Source: Acinetobacter lwoffii (GTDB taxonomy: Bacteria > Pseudomonadota > Gammaproteobacteria > Pseudomonadales > Moraxellaceae). From it: DNA of 64,000 nt. The translations under genes and the position numbers were made by a program. Shown piece by piece: positions 1 to 8,635 of this stretch. Within the stretch, counting starts at the first letter, position 1; the number at the start of each line of letters is the position of its first letter. Where the stretch lies: positions 1,364,001 to 1,428,000 of the forward strand of contig NZ_CP072549.1 of NCBI RefSeq assembly GCF_019343495.1. Reading direction: 5' to 3'. Under the pieces are notes generated by a model. That model made no database searches, was not told where the DNA came from, and worked only from the letters and a program-made list of their open reading frames with translations.

Positions 1-1
1 T

Positions 2-730
2 GCCTATCTGGATGGTGAAAAGCATGTTCGGGTCTCCATGGCGATGGATGCCATCATGCAGCATGTCAGCCAGCAAAAAGCTAATACCAGCCTGATGTAC
101 ATGTGTACGCCGACCGATGTTTATGCGGTTCCGAGTGAAGTAATCGAAGCCTCTAAAGTGAAATATACTGAACGCTCCAAGGCACAGGCGATCCTTTCTA
201 AAGGTGTTTCAACCTTAAGCCGCAAACACTTTTTCCAGAAAAATGCGCATGAACTGATTCAGTCTGGTGATCAGGTTTATGGTATCTGTGACTGTCTGGT
301 AGTAGAACAAGGCCCGAACTATGCACTGGCAAAACGTATCCAGCAATGGCGTGCTACCTTGGCGCGTGCTCAAGGTCAGCGTGTCAGTATCAATATTGCG
401 CCTTCGACTACGACCTATTCTGTGACCAAGAATCCACTATTAAAAGCCGCATTCAACGGTGCCAGCCTGTTTGATGTTGAAGCTTTCGCGCCTGAAACCA
501 CCAATGCGATTATGGCGGCACTATGGATTCATGATCTGCGTAATCCGGAATCGGTGGCCAATCCTGAAGTAAAACTCAACCATCCGCTTGAATTGATGAT
601 GCATGGCGCGAATCATGGTGGTTTGTGGCGAGTGGCCTATCTGGCACGTACCGCACTACCTTTTGCTGCACTATATGGTTTTGCGACAGAGAAGTTGCCA
701 AAAGGATTATTGAGTAAGTTGAAGAAGTAA
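2..730 (+). CDS. Uncharacterised protein, 3' part only
   Basis: The reading frame is already open at the window edge (it reads AYLDGEKHVRVS before the first in-frame Met at 38), so the gene is 5' truncated by the window, not broken. About 242 residues are visible. The end is basic (GLLSKLKK). The middle contains a PSTTTYSVTKNP stretch and a short hydrophobic segment near the C-terminus (VAYLARTALPFAALYGF). I do not recognise the family and assign no function. Codon use looks like that of the neighbouring core genes. A weak GAAGA/TCTTC inverted repeat with a T-run follows the stop. Confidence 0.75.
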   Translation, partial: AYLDGEKHVRVSMAMDAIMQHVSQQKANTSLMYMCTPTDVYAVPSEVIEASKVKYTERSKAQAILSKGVSTLSRKHFFQKNAHELIQSGDQVYGICDCLVVEQGPNYALAKRIQQWRATLARAQGQRVSINIAPSTTTYSVTKNPLLKAAFNGASLFDVEAFAPETTNAIMAALWIHDLRNPESVANPEVKLNHPLELMMHGANHGGLWRVAYLARTALPFAALYGFATEKLPKGLLSKLKK

Positions 731-783
731 TTTTTTTATTATCTTCATCCAATTTTTCCATAAGAAAGGTAATCGTTATTTTT

Positions 784-840
784 AAAGTTCTCCCCTCGTT
801 GCGTAGCAGTGCTGCTCATCCCTAAAGCAGAGAGAACTTT
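784..840. repeat. Inverted-repeat unit of the GGAGAGGG repeat family (cluster A, left half)
   Basis: The unit begins AAAGTTCTC and ends with its exact reverse complement GAGAACTTT (784-792 and 832-840). Its core (CTCGTTGCGTAGCAGTGCTGCTCATCCC, given here only by its ends) is closely matched by the unit at 17779-17825 downstream of the tandem-repeat gene, so the two are copies of one dispersed element. It lies 17 bases before the palindrome at 858-890, the same arrangement as at 17779-17903. Confidence 0.75.
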
Positions 841-857
841 AATTGAAAATGGGCGTT

Positions 858-890
858 CCCTCTCCTTCTAGGAGAGGGTTAGGGAGAGGT
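858..890. repeat. REP-like palindrome CCCTCTCC...GGAGAGGG (cluster A)
   Basis: CCCTCTCCT and AGGAGAGGG form a perfect short palindrome followed by TTAGGGAGAGG. Nearly identical copies occur at 8448-8480 and 17871-17903, with shorter relatives at 8366-8400, 18340-18360 and 50696-50766. They lie only between genes. This is a dispersed repeat typical of Moraxellaceae and other proteobacteria. Confidence 0.85.
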
Positions 891-961
891 TAATTTAGGC
901 TTTCAATCATTCAAATTCTTATGAATGTGCTTTGGGCAGATTTAAGTTGATCTATTTTATA

Positions 962-1066
962 GCTTCTTTTTTTCTTTACTTTTGAAAGATCAAAAGTAAC
1001 AAAAATCTTTTGTTAAGCTGATGATATGTCCCTATATCACAGCCTAACGGCGACATCCCTGTCGCC
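962..1066. repeat. Second type of structured intergenic repeat (two hairpins)
   Basis: The segment contains ACTTTTGA-aag-ATCAAAAGT near 975-995 and GGCGACA-tccc-TGTCGCC at 1049-1066. I recall similar sequences (AAAAGTAACAAAAATCT followed by a GGCGACAT...GTCGCC hairpin) as dispersed intergenic repeats in this family, but there is only one copy in this window, so the repeat status is not shown here. No coding frame is convincing in 731-1159. Confidence 0.45.
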
Positions 1067-1120
1067 TTAATCGTAATTTAGATTCCTCTTTTAAATCCTT
1101 AATTTTTCTTCCACCCATAA

Positions 1121-1147
1121 AAAAACGCTGCCAAAGCAGCGTTTTTA
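1121..1147. terminator. Bidirectional intrinsic terminator after the phosphate transporter
   Basis: CGCTGC-CAAA-GCAGCG stem flanked by an A-run on one side and a T-run on the other. It lies 13 bases past the stop of the minus-strand transporter gene. Confidence 0.85.
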
Positions 1148-1159
1148 CCTTAAAAAGTC

Positions 1160-2812
1160 CTAGAAGACTTTAAGAAGCAACCAGTACAAAGTGCCTGACA
1201 AACAGATCGTTGCTGGTAAAGTAAAGATCCAGGCAGACAGAATAGTTTTCACCATCTGGAAGTTCAGACCTGACTTGTTCGCCACCATGGTACCTGCTAC
1301 TGCAGAGTTCAATACATGGGTAGTGGATACCGGCATACCGAAGCCATCCGCTGCAGCAATCGTCGACATCGCAACCAGTTCGGCAGACATACCCTGACCA
1401 TAAGTCATATGCTGTTTACCAATACGCTCACCAACCGTCACGACAATACGCTTCCAGCCGACCATCGTACCCAGACCAAGTGCCAAGGCTGTCGCCACTT
1501 TCACCCAGGTCGGGATGTATTGCAGGAATGAATCCAGATTGTCACGGTATTCATCCACTGTTTTTTCCTGCGCAGCACTCATTGCCGGTAAAGCTTCTGC
1601 TTTATCCAGACGTTTAAATGCTGTGGTGCTCAGGTACATGTCGTTGCGAAATTCAGACACTTGAGCTTCAGGAACATCCTTAATGCTGGTATAGCTACCA
1701 ACTTTTTCACCCAGATGATCCGTCAAGCTTGCCAATGCAGGCACGACTTCAGGGGTAATTTCCTTGGTCTGAATGTACTTGGTGATCACATCACGGGCTT
1801 GTTCATCCGGAATGTCCTGATGATTTGGATAGATCACATCCGCTGTTTGTGCAGATAACTGACCAAAAGACTGAATATGTTGTGCATCCAGATTCTTGTT
1901 CAGCGAGTACGCTAAAGGTACACAGCCGATCAGGATCAGCATGATCAGGCCCATACCTTTTTGACCGTCATTTGAACCATGGGCAAAGCTCACCCCAGTA
2001 CAGGTAAAGATCAGCATGGCACGAATCAATGGTGGCGGTGGCTTGTTACCTTCAGGTGGCTGGAACAATTCCAGTTGACGCTTGAAGATTTTTTTCACCA
2101 GCAGGAACACAATCGCAGCAAATGCAAAACCGATTAAAGGTGAGAATAACAGCGCCTTACCGACTTTCATCACCTGCTCCATGTCTATACCTGAAGCGCC
2201 AGTACCGGCATTCAGAATATAGTTCATGATGCCCACACCCAGAATCGAACCGATCAGGGTATGTGAACTGGATGCCGGAATACCGAGGAACCAGGTTCCC
2301 AGATTCCAGAGAATTGCCGCGATCAGCATGGCAAAAACCATGGCAAAACCTGCTCCGGAGCCGACATTCATGATCAGCTCGACTGGCAATAACGCAATAA
2401 TGCCGTAAGCGACCGCACCACTGGCGACCATAACCCCAAGGAAATTACAGAAGCCGGCCCACATCACTGCGACAGGAGCTGAAAGTGCATTGGTATAAAT
2501 GACCGTGGCCACAGCATTAGCGGTATCGTGGAAGCCATTGACGAACTCAAAGCTCAACGCAATAAAAAGTGCCGTCGCTAACAAAATAACTGAATACAAG
2601 CCCAAGGCCGGTACATGCGCTAAATCTGCAGACAACTGGAAGCCGATATAAATCAGCGTAGTGATAATAAGAGTCAGGAACACCGGCATAAAAAATTTCG
2701 GTGTTGGCACATGAACATTGGTCGACTTTTGGGAAGCCGACCCGTGTGCTGAATCTACGGGAGTTTGATTAGGATTCATGCAAGCAGGAATAGAGGATTC
2801 AAGAATCCCCAT
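1160..2812 (-). CDS. PiT-family low-affinity inorganic phosphate transporter
   Basis: Inner-membrane carrier for inorganic phosphate, usually as a metal-phosphate complex driven by protons. The 550-residue product has the two PiT signature blocks: FVNGFHDTANAVATVIYT in the N-terminal half (residues about 88-107) and the related GFGMPVSTTHVLNS in the C-terminal half. SSSHTLIGSILGVG and FAHGSNDGQKGMG are further family hallmarks. About ten hydrophobic segments surround a long soluble region (about residues 300-440). The N-terminus is uncertain: Met1 and Met12 (start at 2779) are both possible and neither has a good ribosome binding site. It is a single-gene unit divergent from metH, with its own terminator. 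The family call is firm; PitA-like symbols are not assigned because paralogues are common. Confidence 0.93.
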   Translation of the reverse strand: MGILESSIPACMNPNQTPVDSAHGSASQKSTNVHVPTPKFFMPVFLTLIITTLIYIGFQLSADLAHVPALGLYSVILLATALFIALSFEFVNGFHDTANAVATVIYTNALSAPVAVMWAGFCNFLGVMVASGAVAYGIIALLPVELIMNVGSGAGFAMVFAMLIAAILWNLGTWFLGIPASSSHTLIGSILGVGIMNYILNAGTGASGIDMEQVMKVGKALLFSPLIGFAFAAIVFLLVKKIFKRQLELFQPPEGNKPPPPLIRAMLIFTCTGVSFAHGSNDGQKGMGLIMLILIGCVPLAYSLNKNLDAQHIQSFGQLSAQTADVIYPNHQDIPDEQARDVITKYIQTKEITPEVVPALASLTDHLGEKVGSYTSIKDVPEAQVSEFRNDMYLSTTAFKRLDKAEALPAMSAAQEKTVDEYRDNLDSFLQYIPTWVKVATALALGLGTMVGWKRIVVTVGERIGKQHMTYGQGMSAELVAMSTIAAADGFGMPVSTTHVLNSAVAGTMVANKSGLNFQMVKTILSAWIFTLPATICLSGTLYWLLLKVF

Positions 2813-3242
2813 ATTGTTCAGTTAAATTGTGACAATTATATGACAAACTGCTGTCATATGAAGCAATTATTTGGATTTTCTTGCTGCTGCTCCTCCTGTT
2901 TAATTCCTACCAAATCAGTCTATTTAGATTTTATAAATCATTTACTTAAGACAAGATTCCAGCTTCTTCAAGCTTAAAAATTCAATATATTTTGCGACCA
3001 AAACGATTCAAGCCCTGCCTGTCATCAAGCTGAATAAAAGTTTCAGTTACACAGCATAAGTCATCAATATGACAATTTCATGAATGAAAGCATCAGCTTA
3101 ATTTTTTGATTTCGTTTACTGCCTGAAAGGCATCGAATCAGATTTGAGATTGCAATATTTTCTGATCCGGATTTTAGAACTTGTTGTTTTTCTAGATGAC
3201 TTATCAAATTTTCATATCATGCTTATCCATCATTCTGAGCAA

Positions 3243-3307
3243 TCTCAGCAGAAATCAGCCAACTAATCTGCTAAGATTAGCGTCGTTTTTTTTGATTTCT
3301 GCTGAGA
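3243..3307 (+). promoter_or_regulatory. Structured metH leader with competing stems
   Basis: TCTCAGCAGAAATCA (3243-3257) and its exact reverse complement TGATTTCTGCTGAGA (3293-3307) form a 15-bp stem whose 3' arm ends 8 bases before the metH ATG and covers the purine-rich ribosome binding region (GAGAAAG). Inside the loop, CTAATCT-GCTA-AGATTAG (3263-3280) forms a second hairpin, followed after five bases by a T8 run (3286-3293). The 5' arm can also pair with the inner TCTGCTAAGA (3267-3276) with one mismatch, so two mutually exclusive folds are possible. The structure is seen directly; a regulatory role is inferred. No known riboswitch class is recognised. Confidence 0.55.
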
Positions 3308-3315
3308 AAGTTTGA

Positions 3316-6300
3316 ATGTCTACACTTACCACTTTAAAAGAACTTCTTGCCAAAAGAATTTTAATTATCGATGGTGCGATGGGTACCATGATCCAGCGCC
3401 ATAAACTGGAAGAAGCCGATTATCGTGGTGAGCGTTTTGCTGACTGGGCCTATGATCTCAAAGGTAATAATGATTTGCTGGTACTGACTCAGCCACAGAT
3501 CATCCAAGGTATTCATGAAGCTTACTTGGAAGCTGGCGCCGACATTATTGAAACCAACACCTTTAACGGTACCCGCGTTTCAATGTCGGATTACCACATG
3601 GAAGATCTGGTTCCCGAGATTAACCGTGAAGCAGCGCGTCTGGCCAAAGAAGCCTGTGCCAAATATTCAACGCCTGAAAAACCACGCTTTGTGGCAGGTG
3701 TGATTGGTCCGACATCGCGTACCACTTCTATTTCTCCAAACGTGAATGACCCGGCGTTCCGTAACATCACCTTTGATGCTTTAAAAGTTGATTATATTGA
3801 ATCAACCAAAGCTTTGATCGAAGGTGGTGCAGACATCATCCTGATCGAAACCGTGTTCGATACCTTGAATGCCAAGGCCGCCATTTTTGCGGTGAAAGAA
3901 GTCTTTAAAGAATTGGGCTATGAACTGCCAATCATGATTTCAGGTACGATTACTGATGCATCAGGTCGTACATTGACTGGTCAAACCGCTGAAGCCTTCT
4001 GGAACTCGATGCGCCATGCAGAGCCATTATCTATCGGCTTTAACTGTGCGCTGGGTGCAGATGCAATGCGTCCACACGTGAAAACCGTGTCTGACGTTGC
4101 CGATACCTTTGTTTCAGCGCATCCAAACGCTGGGTTGCCAAATGCCTTCGGTGGATATGATGAAACGCCGGAAGAAACTGCGGCCTTCATTAAAGAATTT
4201 GCAGAAAGTGGCTTAATTAATATTACCGGTGGTTGCTGTGGTACTACGCCGGATCATATCCGCGCGATTGCAAATGCTGTTGCAGGCATTACCCCTCGTC
4301 AAATTCCTGAAATTGAACCGGCGTGTCGTTTAAGCGGTTTAGAGCCATTTAACATCACCAAAGATTCACTGTTCGTGAACGTCGGTGAACGTACCAACGT
4401 CACCGGTTCGAAAAAATTCCTGCGTCTGATTCGTGAAGAAAACTTTGCCGAAGCGCTTGATGTTGCCCGTCAACAGGTTGAAGCCGGTGCACAGATCATC
4501 GACATCAACATGGATGAAGGCATGCTCGATTCGCAAGGTGCGATGGTGCACTTCCTGAATCTAATCGCGTCTGAGCCAGATATTTCACGTGTGCCAATCA
4601 TGCTGGATTCTTCTAAATGGGAGATTATCGAAGCGGGCCTGAAATGTGTGCAAGGTAAAGCCGTGGTGAACTCGATTTCCCTGAAAGAAGGTCATGACGA
4701 GTTTGTCGAACGTGCCCGCCTCTGCCGTCAATATGGTGCCGCGGTCATCGTGATGGCATTTGATGAAGATGGTCAGGCCGATACAGCTGCGCGTAAAAAA
4801 GAAATCTGTAAGCGTTCATATGATGTTCTGGTGAATGAAGTAGGCTTCCCGTCTGAAGATATCATCTTTGACCCGAACGTCTTTGCGATTGCGACCGGTA
4901 TTGAAGAACACAACAACTATGGCGTGGACTTTATTGAAGCGACTGGCTGGATTAAACAGAACCTGCCAAATGCGATGATTTCTGGTGGTGTGTCGAACGT
5001 ATCGTTCTCGTTCCGTGGTAACGAACCGGTACGTGAAGCGATTCACTCGGTGTTCCTGTACCATGCCATTCAGCAAGGCATGACTATGGGTATTGTAAAT
5101 GCCGGTCAGATGGCGATTTACGATGACATCGATAAAGAGTTGAAAGAAGCGGTTGAAGATGTTGTTTTAAACCAGAACCAGGGTGAAAGCGGTCAGGAAG
5201 CAACCGAAAAACTGCTTGCTGTTGCTGAAAAATACCGTGGTCAAAGTGGTACGCAAAAAGCCGAAGAAAATCTGGAATGGCGTAATGAGTCTGTTGAAAA
5301 ACGTCTTGAATATGCATTGGTAAAAGGCATCACGACTTATATCGATCAAGATACTGAAGAAGCGCGTTTAAACTCTACACGTCCACTGGATGTGATTGAA
5401 GGTCCATTGATGGCGGGTATGAACGTAGTCGGCGATCTGTTCGGTGCCGGTAAAATGTTCTTGCCACAAGTAGTCAAATCTGCACGCGTGATGAAACAGG
5501 CTGTAGCGTGGTTGAACCCGTTCATTGAAGCTGAGAAAACCCAAGCCGAAGCAAAAGGTAAAATCCTGCTGGCTACGGTGAAAGGCGACGTACACGACAT
5601 CGGTAAAAACATCGTTGGCGTAGTATTAGGCTGTAATGGTTATGACATCGTGGATCTGGGCGTGATGGTGCCATGCGAGAAGATTCTGCAAACTGCGATT
5701 GATGAAAAAGTTGATATCATCGGTTTGTCTGGTCTGATCACTCCGTCTCTGGATGAAATGGTCTTTGTTGCCAAAGAAATGCAGCGCAAAGGCTTTAACA
5801 TTCCGTTAATGATTGGTGGTGCGACGACTTCTAAAGCGCATACCGCAGTGAAAATCTCACCGCAATATCATAATGATGGCGTGCTTTACACCGCAGATGC
5901 TTCACGTGCCGTGGGTGTAGCAACACAATTGCTTTCTCCTGAAATGAAACCAAAACTTTTGGCTGACTATGCAGCGGATTATGAAAAAATTCGTACTCGT
6001 CTTGCCAACAAGCAACCGAAAGCGGCGAAATTGTCTTATCAAGAGTCAGTCGAAAACGGCTTCAAAATCGATTTCGACAAGAATGCACCGGTTAAACCAA
6101 ACTTCATTGGATCTGAAACTTTCACAAATTATCCGCTTGAAGCTTTGGTGGAATATTTTGACTGGACACCGTTCTTTATTTCATGGAGCCTGGCGGGTAA
6201 ATTCCCGAAAATCCTTGAAGATGAAGTTGTTGGTGAAGCAGCGCGTGACTTGTATGAACAAGCGCAAGCAATGCTGAAAGACATCATCGAGAATAAACGT

Positions 6301-7002
6301 TTCGATGCGCGTGCGACGTTTAGTATTTATCCTGCAAACCGTGTAGCAGCAGATACAGTTGCCGTTGCTGATGAATCAGGCAATATAACGCACAGCTTCG
6401 AACACTTACGTCAGCAGTCTGACAAAGTCACTGGCAAAGCAAACTACTCTCTGGCTGACTTTATTGCGCCAAAAGATGTAGCTCAGGATTACTTGGGTGG
6501 CTTTGCCGTGTCAATCTTCGGTGCGGAAGAGTTATCTCAAGAATACAAAGCCAAAGGCGATGACTATAACGCAATTATGGTTCAAGCCTTGGGTGACCGT
6601 TTTGCAGAAGCATTTGCGGAGCACTTACATGAGCGTATTCGTAAAGAGTTCTGGGGCTACCAAGCAGATGAGCAGCTTTCAAATGAAGAATTGATCAAAG
6701 AGAAGTATGTCGGTATTCGTCCTGCACCGGGCTACCCTGCTTGTCCTGAGCATTCTGAAAAAGCACCACTCTTTGATTGGTTAGGTACAACCGACAAGAT
6801 TGGTACGTACTTGACGACGAGCTTTGCGATGTGGCCACCTTCATCAGTGAGCGGTTTCTATTATGCAAACCCTGAAACTGAATACTTTAACGTGGGTAAA
6901 ATCTCTGGCGACCAGTTGGAAGATTATGCGAAGCGTAAAGGTTGGACGTTAGATGAAGCGAAACGTTGGTTAGCGCCGAATTTGGATGATTCGATTTCTT
7001 AA
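3316..7002 (+). CDS. metH: Cobalamin-dependent methionine synthase
   Basis: Transfers the methyl group of 5-methyltetrahydrofolate to homocysteine through methylcobalamin, the last step of methionine synthesis. The 1228 residues are the expected full length. Domains in order: homocysteine-binding barrel (1 to about 330) with zinc cysteines in GFNCALG and [13 protein letters not shown]; pterin-binding barrel (about 345-620); helical cap and B12-binding domain with the lower-ligand motif [12 protein letters not shown] near residue 756 and [14 protein letters not shown]-terminal reactivation domain with the S-adenosylmethionine motif [12 protein letters not shown] near residue 1134. It is transcribed alone, with a structured leader upstream and a strong terminator at 7024-7053. 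Nothing in it looks damaged. Confidence 0.98.
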   Translation: MSTLTTLKELLAKRILIIDGAMGTMIQRHKLEEADYRGERFADWAYDLKGNNDLLVLTQPQIIQGIHEAYLEAGADIIETNTFNGTRVSMSDYHMEDLVPEINREAARLAKEACAKYSTPEKPRFVAGVIGPTSRTTSISPNVNDPAFRNITFDALKVDYIESTKALIEGGADIILIETVFDTLNAKAAIFAVKEVFKELGYELPIMISGTITDASGRTLTGQTAEAFWNSMRHAEPLSIGFNCALGADAMRPHVKTVSDVADTFVSAHPNAGLPNAFGGYDETPEETAAFIKEFAESGLINITGGCCGTTPDHIRAIANAVAGITPRQIPEIEPACRLSGLEPFNITKDSLFVNVGERTNVTGSKKFLRLIREENFAEALDVARQQVEAGAQIIDINMDEGMLDSQGAMVHFLNLIASEPDISRVPIMLDSSKWEIIEAGLKCVQGKAVVNSISLKEGHDEFVERARLCRQYGAAVIVMAFDEDGQADTAARKKEICKRSYDVLVNEVGFPSEDIIFDPNVFAIATGIEEHNNYGVDFIEATGWIKQNLPNAMISGGVSNVSFSFRGNEPVREAIHSVFLYHAIQQGMTMGIVNAGQMAIYDDIDKELKEAVEDVVLNQNQGESGQEATEKLLAVAEKYRGQSGTQKAEENLEWRNESVEKRLEYALVKGITTYIDQDTEEARLNSTRPLDVIEGPLMAGMNVVGDLFGAGKMFLPQVVKSARVMKQAVAWLNPFIEAEKTQAEAKGKILLATVKGDVHDIGKNIVGVVLGCNGYDIVDLGVMVPCEKILQTAIDEKVDIIGLSGLITPSLDEMVFVAKEMQRKGFNIPLMIGGATTSKAHTAVKISPQYHNDGVLYTADASRAVGVATQLLSPEMKPKLLADYAADYEKIRTRLANKQPKAAKLSYQESVENGFKIDFDKNAPVKPNFIGSETFTNYPLEALVEYFDWTPFFISWSLAGKFPKILEDEVVGEAARDLYEQAQAMLKDIIENKRFDARATFSIYPANRVAADTVAVADESGNITHSFEHLRQQSDKVTGKANYSLADFIAPKDVAQDYLGGFAVSIFGAEELSQEYKAKGDDYNAIMVQALGDRFAEAFAEHLHERIRKEFWGYQADEQLSNEELIKEKYVGIRPAPGYPACPEHSEKAPLFDWLGTTDKIGTYLTTSFAMWPPSSVSGFYYANPETEYFNVGKISGDQLEDYAKRKGWTLDEAKRWLAPNLDDSIS

Positions 7003-7023
7003 GACATCACCAAGCTTTGATAT

Positions 7024-7053
7024 AAAAATCCCCTCGAGTGAGGGGATTTTTTT
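7024..7053. terminator. metH intrinsic terminator
   Basis: AAATCCCCTC-gagt-GAGGGGATTT followed by seven T. The A-run on the left lets it also serve the minus-strand gene whose stop codon (7052-7054) lies in the T-tract. The stem is almost the same as that of the valS terminator at 16587-16616. Confidence 0.9.
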
Positions 7054-8200
7054 AACTTACTTTTTTTCTTGCTTGATTAGTAAAGTATCCAATAAACGCT
7101 GCTTGTCTAATTAACGCAATGTAATTCCAAAAAACCTTCGAATCAGCAAAATAATTTGGATAAGCTTCTTTAATCCCACCAACGGCATTCGATGAAACTA
7201 ATGCGACAACCCAACTTTTATTAGCAGCTAGAGTAGTTTCATAAAAACTGTATCGTTTAGACGCTTCAGAATATTGAGATTTATCATAGTATTCTGTATC
7301 CAACCGCCCTGTAAAAACATTTAACCTTAGTAAAACATAGCCTTGCTTAGATTTCCCCTTAAGAATTTTCTCATCAATTGAATGCAATGATCTCGCATAT
7401 TCTTGAAATAAGGACTCAATAGTATAACTACTACCTGGTATTAATTTCGTCACAAAGTTATGTATATATACAGCTTCATTCATCGAATTTAAGTTCTCTT
7501 CTTTTTTTATAAACTCTATATATTCTGTAACCATTGATCGTTGATCATTTCTTTTAAATCCTTTTAAACTTTCGATAATTTCGAACTGATTACTTACATA
7601 CTTGAAGAATAGACGCCACTCTGTTGTGCCTTCATTCAACTTCAAATTTTGATTCGTAAATAAATCTATAATTTCTAAACTAGTAGCCCAACAATGTTGT
7701 AATGCTGTTCTTAATTGAACTTCTATATTTTTGAGTTCCTGATCATCATTTAAAAATTTTCCAATTATATGGATACTTCTATATCCATCAGCTTTAGGTT
7801 CTAGAATATAGTTTTTGAATTTAACATTGCCATCATCGTTCATAAAATTTGGTTCTTTACACAATTCATCAAATAATTTTTTTACTTTTTTATTATTTGC
7901 CAAGACAATTCTAATACCTCCAATGTCCTGCATATTTTTCAGGCTCATTTTATTAAATCTTTTTAATTTCTTTACGATAGATTCAGTTCTTTTTATTCTT
8001 TTAGCAATAAAAGCAGCGCTATCAGTTGAATAGACTTTACTCTTTAGAAAATTTTCGCATGTATCCAATGCAGTAATATGACTATCTCTCCAATCAGTCA
8101 AAACACTCATCGTTTCAGACAACAATTTTTTATCAAATTCAATAGCTGAACCAATTAAGTCAAATCCAGCTTTTTCGATTTGTTTTTTCGAATACTTCAT
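7052..8200 (-). CDS. RelA/SpoT-domain protein, possible small alarmone synthetase
   Basis: A 382-residue soluble protein whose first half carries the blocks of the RelA/SpoT nucleotidyl-transferase fold: KRIKRTESIVKKLKRF (about 68-83), NMQDIGGIRIVLA (about 89-101), KADGYRSIHIIG (about 135-146) and IEVQLRTALQHCWATSLE (about 156-173). These match the (p)ppGpp synthetase pattern, with no HD hydrolase domain and no TGS/ACT regulatory domains. Residues from about 190 to the end are not recognised. Possible roles, by family knowledge: small alarmone synthetase or a toxin/defence enzyme of the toxSAS/CapRel type that pyrophosphorylates nucleotides or tRNA. It stands alone: no obvious antitoxin gene lies beside it. 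The gene is visibly more AT-rich than metH and dhaKL on either side, suggesting acquisition. The start has no clear ribosome binding site. Confidence 0.8.
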   Translation of the reverse strand: MKYSKKQIEKAGFDLIGSAIEFDKKLLSETMSVLTDWRDSHITALDTCENFLKSKVYSTDSAAFIAKRIKRTESIVKKLKRFNKMSLKNMQDIGGIRIVLANNKKVKKLFDELCKEPNFMNDDGNVKFKNYILEPKADGYRSIHIIGKFLNDDQELKNIEVQLRTALQHCWATSLEIIDLFTNQNLKLNEGTTEWRLFFKYVSNQFEIIESLKGFKRNDQRSMVTEYIEFIKKEENLNSMNEAVYIHNFVTKLIPGSSYTIESLFQEYARSLHSIDEKILKGKSKQGYVLLRLNVFTGRLDTEYYDKSQYSEASKRYSFYETTLAANKSWVVALVSSNAVGGIKEAYPNYFADSKVFWNYIALIRQAAFIGYFTNQARKKVS

Positions 8201-8365
8201 AGCACTAATTTTCTTATTTTTTAAATTTTATAATAGTTTACAGAAAAAATGTAGTTCATTTAATTAACTAACCTAAGTTGTGCCAAAGCTTCATCTCAGT
8301 TTCGATCTGCTTCTAATCCATCATCAGTGAAGTATTGACTACAATCATACTCAATCACTGTTTCC

Positions 8366-8400
8366 ACCCTCACCCCGACCCTCTCCCAATGGGAGAGGGA
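8366..8400. repeat. REP-like palindrome, CCTCACCCCGACCCTCTCCC variant (cluster B)
   Basis: CCCTCTCCCAATGGGAGAGGG is a palindrome preceded by CCTCACCCCGA and followed by AGCATTCATTA. The same order (CCTCATCCCCC, palindrome, AGCTTTCATTATT) recurs at 17922-17970, so they are copies of one unit. Confidence 0.8.
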
Positions 8401-8447
8401 GCATTCATTACTATTTGAATGCTGACATGAATTTATGAATAGACATT

Positions 8448-8480
8448 CCCTCTCCTTTTAGGAGAGGGTTAGGGAGAGGT
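8448..8480. repeat. REP-like palindrome CCCTCTCC...GGAGAGGG (cluster B)
   Basis: CCCTCTCCTTTTAGGAGAGGG then TTAGGGAGAGG, nearly identical to 858-890 and 17871-17903. The rest of 8201-8635 is AT-rich with no convincing gene; the dhaKL promoter must lie in its right part. Confidence 0.85.
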
Positions 8481-8635
8481 AAAATTTAACAACCAATAAA
8501 AAATCTGAAACTGCCCCTTTTCTGAACGCTCACCCCAAAATCATCTGTTTTTACATTTTTAAGTCAGCAAATTTCAAACATTTCCATAATAATAAGACTT
8601 TAGACATCTCCCAGAATACGTGAAGGCTTTCCTCC

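Noticed and set aside
2765..2977. 70-codon frame over the start of the phosphate transporter
   Set aside because: Overlaps the PiT N-terminus, rich in Cys and His, no ribosome binding site.
3243..3315. Known cobalamin riboswitch before metH
   Set aside because: The conserved B12-box core was not seen; the region has its own hairpins instead.
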